Shown here piece by piece: positions 35,267 through 38,092 of a stretch of DNA of 38,092 bases. The position numbers were made by a program, and so were the translations under genes. This DNA is from Clostridiales bacterium (GTDB taxonomy: Bacteria > Bacillota > Clostridia > Lachnospirales > JAISER01): NCBI GenBank assembly GCA_031263985.1, contig JAISER010000104.1, forward strand, positions 1-38,092, given 5' to 3'. The notes under the pieces were generated by a model that was not told where the DNA came from, did not search any database, and saw only the letters and a list, made by a program, of their open reading frames with translations. The number at the start of each line of letters is the position of its first letter. The stretch's first letter is position 1.

Positions 35267-35533
35267 GAGCCTGTTAAAGATCTCCAGTTGGCGTCGTTTC
35301 GGCTTATTAGACTGTCCCGGAACCTGACTCCGGCGTCGGCGCGGCGGATTTTCCGCAATGCGGCGTCAGCGAAATCCGCTCGTGAATCCGTCGAAGCCAG
35401 GTTCCGGGACAGGTCTATTTTCCGCCACGCTTTGTCAGCGTTCTTTGCATATATTCTTCGAATACGCGGCTTCCGCGTTTGACGAAAAATCATCACAAAA
35501 AAATCCGCTGAAAGCGAGATCTTGAACAGGCTC
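35267..35533 (+). repeat. MITE-like element, family 2, copy B (interrupted)
   Basis: Termini GAGCCTGTTAAAGATCTCC and GAGATCTTGAACAGGCTC form near-perfect inverted repeats, flanked by TAA at 35264-35266 and 35534-35536. It matches copy A (27583-27743) on both sides of a 111-base insertion made of the nested element at 35309-35416 and one 3-bp duplication. Lies between the Wzz-like and sortase genes. Confidence 0.88.
35309..35416 (+). mobile_element. Third MITE-like element nested in family 2 copy B
   Basis: 108 bp starting AGACTGTCCCGGAACCTG and ending CAGGTTCCGGGACAGGTCT, which are inverted repeats with a one-base indel. ATT flanks it on both sides (35306-35308, 35417-35419). Copy A of the host element shows the uninterrupted site GGCTGATTTTCCGCC with a single ATT. 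No coding capacity. Confidence 0.85.
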
Positions 35534-35571
35534 TAAGAAAATGAAGCGTCGCGCGATATGGAGGCTATGCG

Positions 35572-36291
35572 ATGAAAACGAATAAGCCGGTTGACGAAGG
35601 GTCGCCTGAATATTTGAAACGCGGAAGGAGACCGAATGTAAACGCGTTGATTCTATATCCGTTTTGCTTTTTTATAGCGAATTTGGCGTTGATCGCGGCT
35701 GTCGCGCTTCCATCCGTGAAACCGGCGCTTGGCGCGCTATCCGGTTTGGCGGTGACAAATCCTTCAATGTTGGAAGAAGGCGACAAAGATATATTTACGA
35801 TGAAGAATGAAGACGCGCTGCCTTCCGAAAACGATTTAATAAGCCCGTCGAGCGACGACATACCGGCTCCGGGCGAAATGTACGGTCGCATTGTATGTGA
35901 AAACGCGGACATAAACGCCAAACTTTATTATGGCGACAGTGAAACCGAATTGGCTGGCGGCGTAGGAACGCATATGGGCGCGTACATACCGGGCGCGGGA
36001 CGCGCTATATTGCTGGCGGGGCACAACAAAACCGCGTTCAGCGGGTTGGATGACGCCCGAATAGGGGATATAATCGACATCACGACGAGTTATGGCAAGT
36101 ATAAGTATGAAGTTACTGGCTCGCGCTTGGAGCTTGATACGGATGAGTCGATTTACGATATTTTTTCGTGGCGGGAGGAGACCCTCGTTTTGTATACATG
36201 CTATCCGATTGACGCGATAGGAATTACTGATAAGAGGCTTTTCGTCTACGCTAAATATGTGTCCGGTCCAAGGCTGAATTTAGCTTATTGA
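35572..36291 (+). CDS. Sortase (class D/E-like)
   Basis: 239 residues. A cytoplasmic basic N-terminus is followed by one helix (NALILYPFCFFIANLALIAAVAL), a linker and the sortase barrel. The catalytic His is in AILLAGHNKTAF, the Cys in LVLYTCYP and the Arg in TDKRLFVYAKY. Sortases cut a C-terminal sorting motif and link the protein to peptidoglycan or pilins. No LPxTG-type substrate is seen in this window. Motif TCYP fits class D or E rather than A. The stop codon lies in a 17-bp piece identical to the end of family 2 MITEs, so the C-terminus may have been trimmed or altered by insertion. Confidence 0.88.
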   Translation: MKTNKPVDEGSPEYLKRGRRPNVNALILYPFCFFIANLALIAAVALPSVKPALGALSGLAVTNPSMLEEGDKDIFTMKNEDALPSENDLISPSSDDIPAPGEMYGRIVCENADINAKLYYGDSETELAGGVGTHMGAYIPGAGRAILLAGHNKTAFSGLDDARIGDIIDITTSYGKYKYEVTGSRLELDTDESIYDIFSWREETLVLYTCYPIDAIGITDKRLFVYAKYVSGPRLNLAY

Positions 36292-36304
36292 ACAGGCTCT
36301 AAGG
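36288..36304 (+). repeat. Solo terminus of MITE family 2
   Basis: TTGAACAGGCTCTAAG is identical to the right end and flank of copy B (35525-35537 region). No other end is found nearby. It supplies the TGA of the sortase gene. Confidence 0.55.
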
Positions 36305-36310
36305 GAGACA

Positions 36311-37258
36311 ATGGATGTTATGAAAAGTTGGGCGCTAAGATATAGCTTAAAGCATGTCGCGCTGGCGGCGCTTTCGTTTATATTGTCGGCTCTTTTGGCG
36401 GCGTTTGGGGCGCTGCTGACGGTGAAACTTACCGCGCTTAGAGAGAATTTTCTAAGAACTCAGTTGGAGAACAGCGCTTACGCCGAAAAGACGCTGGAAA
36501 ATATGCGTCAGAAGTTCGCGTCCTACGGCGCCGTAAGCGGGTTTAGCGACGAATTTTTCGCGGAAACGGTAAGTTTAGACGTTATACGGGCGGATCTACA
36601 TAGAGAGATTACAAGACTGTATTCTGACGCGGGGGCCAGACCGTTTGATTACGGACGGTTTAAGCGTGATTTTAACGATCGGCTGCTGGAAGAAGCGGAA
36701 AAGATGATTTCGGAAAACAAGGCTAAAGCGGCGGAAATGGCGGACGGCGCCGACAATGAAGGCCTGTTTTTGGAAATTACGCCGGAAGATGAGCAAGCCT
36801 TGGAGAACCTGGCGAGGATGACCGCCACAGTCTACGCGAACGCTGTTACAATGCCGTTTTCCGTACAAATTAACGGCCTGATAAAACGAGTGGAGAGGGC
36901 TAATTCGGTCGCGCTCGCGGCGGTGGCCGCGTTTATCATTGTTTGCGCCATAATTTTGTTTTTAAGCGACGTTTCCAAGAATAAAAAGTTGGAGTGGCTG
37001 CTGCGCGCGTTGGGAGGGGCGATATTTACACTGGTGATGCCGTCGGTCGCCTTGTCGATTCATTTGCGTTTTGTGTCCGTGCCTATTTCAAACCCAGCGC
37101 TTTTGGCGTTTATAAACAGTTGCGCGAATTCGTTCATAATAGTCGTATGGCTCGTGACCGGAGCTTTTCTGGTTGTGTGGGCGTTTACGCTGGCGTTTCG
37201 GATAACGTTCCCGGGGCCTGATGATTCAAGATCAGGGCTTCCTTGGCACAGAGGCTGA
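36311..37258 (+). CDS. Membrane protein of unknown function
   Basis: 315 residues; I do not recognise the family. An N-terminal helix (VALAALSFILSALLAAFGALL) is followed by an external, charged, helical region of about 160 residues (LRENFLRTQLENSAYAEKTL, LLEEAEKMISENKAKAAEM). A C-terminal block of about four helices comes next (VALAAVAAFIIVCAIILFL, LGGAIFTLVMPSVALSI, SFIIVVWLVTGAFLVVWAF). The layout suggests a surface sensor or assembly factor. It follows the sortase by 20 nt, with GGGAG close to the first ATG; an ATG three codons later (36320) is also possible. Position between sortase and a DUF2752 gene hints at envelope function, but that is only context. Confidence 0.65.
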   Translation: MDVMKSWALRYSLKHVALAALSFILSALLAAFGALLTVKLTALRENFLRTQLENSAYAEKTLENMRQKFASYGAVSGFSDEFFAETVSLDVIRADLHREITRLYSDAGARPFDYGRFKRDFNDRLLEEAEKMISENKAKAAEMADGADNEGLFLEITPEDEQALENLARMTATVYANAVTMPFSVQINGLIKRVERANSVALAAVAAFIIVCAIILFLSDVSKNKKLEWLLRALGGAIFTLVMPSVALSIHLRFVSVPISNPALLAFINSCANSFIIVVWLVTGAFLVVWAFTLAFRITFPGPDDSRSGLPWHRG

Positions 37259-37264
37259 CGGGCG

Positions 37265-37678
37265 ATGGGGAAAAAGGGCGTAGGGCTTTATGCCGTTTTG
37301 GTGGCGACGGTTGCGGCGATTATGATTTTCACCGTGGCTACGGGCAATAGCGTGTGCCCGCTTTATTCGATCATCGGGTTGCCGTGTCCGGGCTGCGGCT
37401 TGACGCGGGCTTGGGTAAACGCGCTTTCGCTGCGCTTTACGCGCGCGTTCGAGTTCCATCCGTTGTTTTCGCTCGTTCCGGCGTTAATGGTTTTATTAAT
37501 AGGTAAAAACGGGGAACTTCCGACCGGAAAATGGCGCGTCGGACTCATCTGCTCCATTGTAGCGTTATTCGTGGCGGTTTGGGTCGCGCGTATGGCGCTG
37601 TTTTTTCCAGACAGGCCGCCGATGAACGTCAATTTTGACGCGCCGTTTTTGAGACTGATTCGCGCGTCTTTTAAGTGA
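37265..37678 (+). CDS. DUF2752 membrane protein
   Basis: 137 residues with three predicted helices. The family signature LPCPGCGLTRAW (Cys-Pro-Gly-Cys-Gly-x-Thr-Arg) is present near residue 40, followed by FHPLFSLVPALMVLL, the second conserved block. DUF2752 proteins are short inner-membrane proteins of unknown role, common in Clostridia and Bacteroidetes. It starts 6 nt after the preceding membrane protein, so it is probably co-transcribed. Confidence 0.85.
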   Translation: MGKKGVGLYAVLVATVAAIMIFTVATGNSVCPLYSIIGLPCPGCGLTRAWVNALSLRFTRAFEFHPLFSLVPALMVLLIGKNGELPTGKWRVGLICSIVALFVAVWVARMALFFPDRPPMNVNFDAPFLRLIRASFK

Positions 37679-37971
37679 ACGCCGATTCCTTGTTCGACAG
37701 GCTATTCCGCGGAATAAATGGCGCGTTTCTCTGTTGGCGGAATATCGCGCGCCGACGTTTTTCATGTATTAAGAAAGGCGCGATGACGAGCCTTGCGCGG
37801 ATCCCGTTTGGCGAATCGGGATTAAAACGTTCGTTGACGTGATTACGGGTAATCGAAATCAGTCCCCGCGGCGTTAGAGCCTGATTAACGTCCGCGTTCG
37901 ATGGCTGAGCGTCAAATTTTCCGTTGTTCTTCGTTGTAAAAACTCTGGCGCAGCGTCGCCGCGCGTTATAG
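37679..37971. other. Intergenic DNA before a transposase remnant
   Basis: No convincing gene. The minus-strand frame that crosses it has no ribosome site and contradicts the transposase frame. A GTTAGAGCCTG motif near 37874 resembles the start of family 2 MITEs. The end of the IS630-type element should lie somewhere here, but I cannot fix its boundary. Confidence 0.4.
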
Positions 37972-38092
37972 TCAAATGCTATTGAAACAGCAACGCAAAC
38001 AATCATCAAAACTATCAAAATAAGATAAATCTTTCCTGAGCTCGCGTTTAAGCCATGCCCAAAATTTCTCAATTGGGTTATATTCCGGGGAA
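37972..38092 (-). CDS. IS630-type transposase, C-terminal end (cut by window edge)
   Basis: On the minus strand the frame entering at 38091 reads SPEYNPIEKFWAWLKRELRK and then ends in SYFDSFDDCLRCCFNSI with a TGA at 37972-37974. The P-E-Y-N-P-I-E-x-F-W-x-x-L-K pattern is the conserved C-terminal block of IS630/Tc1-mariner-type DDE transposases and contains the last catalytic acidic residue (Glu). The rest lies outside the window, so intactness cannot be judged. A longer open frame on the same strand (to 37671) is in a different register and is not supported. Confidence 0.75.
   Translation of the reverse strand, partial: SPEYNPIEKFWAWLKRELRKDLSYFDSFDDCLRCCFNSI

Noticed and set aside
37671..38072. 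Open frame of 133 codons on the minus strand
   Set aside because: It starts at a TTG without a ribosome site, overlaps the end of the DUF2752 gene and runs in a different register from the clear IS630 transposase tail.

Overview
The window looks like a chromosomal piece of a spore-forming, Gram-positive anaerobe of the Clostridia. This rests on gene content only: an YqhQ/DUF1385-prmC-prfA housekeeping run, CvpA, RmuC, an LCP cell-wall ligase, TraX, a sortase and a small Spo0E-like protein, with strong Shine-Dalgarno sites and frequent GTG/TTG starts. I cannot name the genus.

Left flank (1-4950): a secreted copper-amine-oxidase-N-like protein, an LCP-TraX pair on the minus strand, and a divergent secreted C39-family peptidase closed by a clear intrinsic terminator.

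Centre (5151-27271): a minus-strand biosynthetic gene cluster. In transcription order it runs: promoter and structured leader, ABC ATPase, FtsX/MacB-type permease, SagB-type flavin oxidase, a 3126-residue NRPS, a methyltransferase, a U32-type Fe-S protein, a class III aminotransferase, a type II thioesterase, an IS element, a HlyD/MacA-type adaptor and an Sfp-type phosphopantetheinyl transferase. The NRPS reads FAAL-PCP-Cy-A-PCP-Cy-A-PCP-TD. Both condensation domains carry the heterocyclization motif DxxxxD, and both A domains read by eye as the cysteine code DLYNLSLIW(K). The most economical model is an acyl starter extended with two cysteines, cyclised to two thiazolines, oxidised to thiazole(s) by the SagB-type enzyme and released reductively as an aldehyde. 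The aminotransferase may then aminate it, and the methyltransferase and U32 protein may tailor it. The ABC/HlyD proteins would export it. This is inferred chemistry, and I do not recognise the cluster as a described pathway.

Right flank (27272-38092): a Spo0E-like small protein, RmuC, then a plus-strand run (beta-propeller protein, CvpA, YqhQ-like, PrmC, RF1, Wzz-like, sortase, orphan membrane protein, DUF2752) ending in the C-terminus of an IS630-type transposase at the window edge.

Mobile DNA is conspicuous. There are five copies of a ~118-bp MITE-like element with three hairpins, all in the left 12.5 kb and several between cistrons of the cluster. A second MITE family (~160 bp, TAA target duplications) has two full copies and several fragments. 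One full copy is interrupted by a third element with an ATT duplication and a visible empty site in its sister copy. One IS5-family insertion has a TTA duplication that contains the stop codon of the thioesterase gene.
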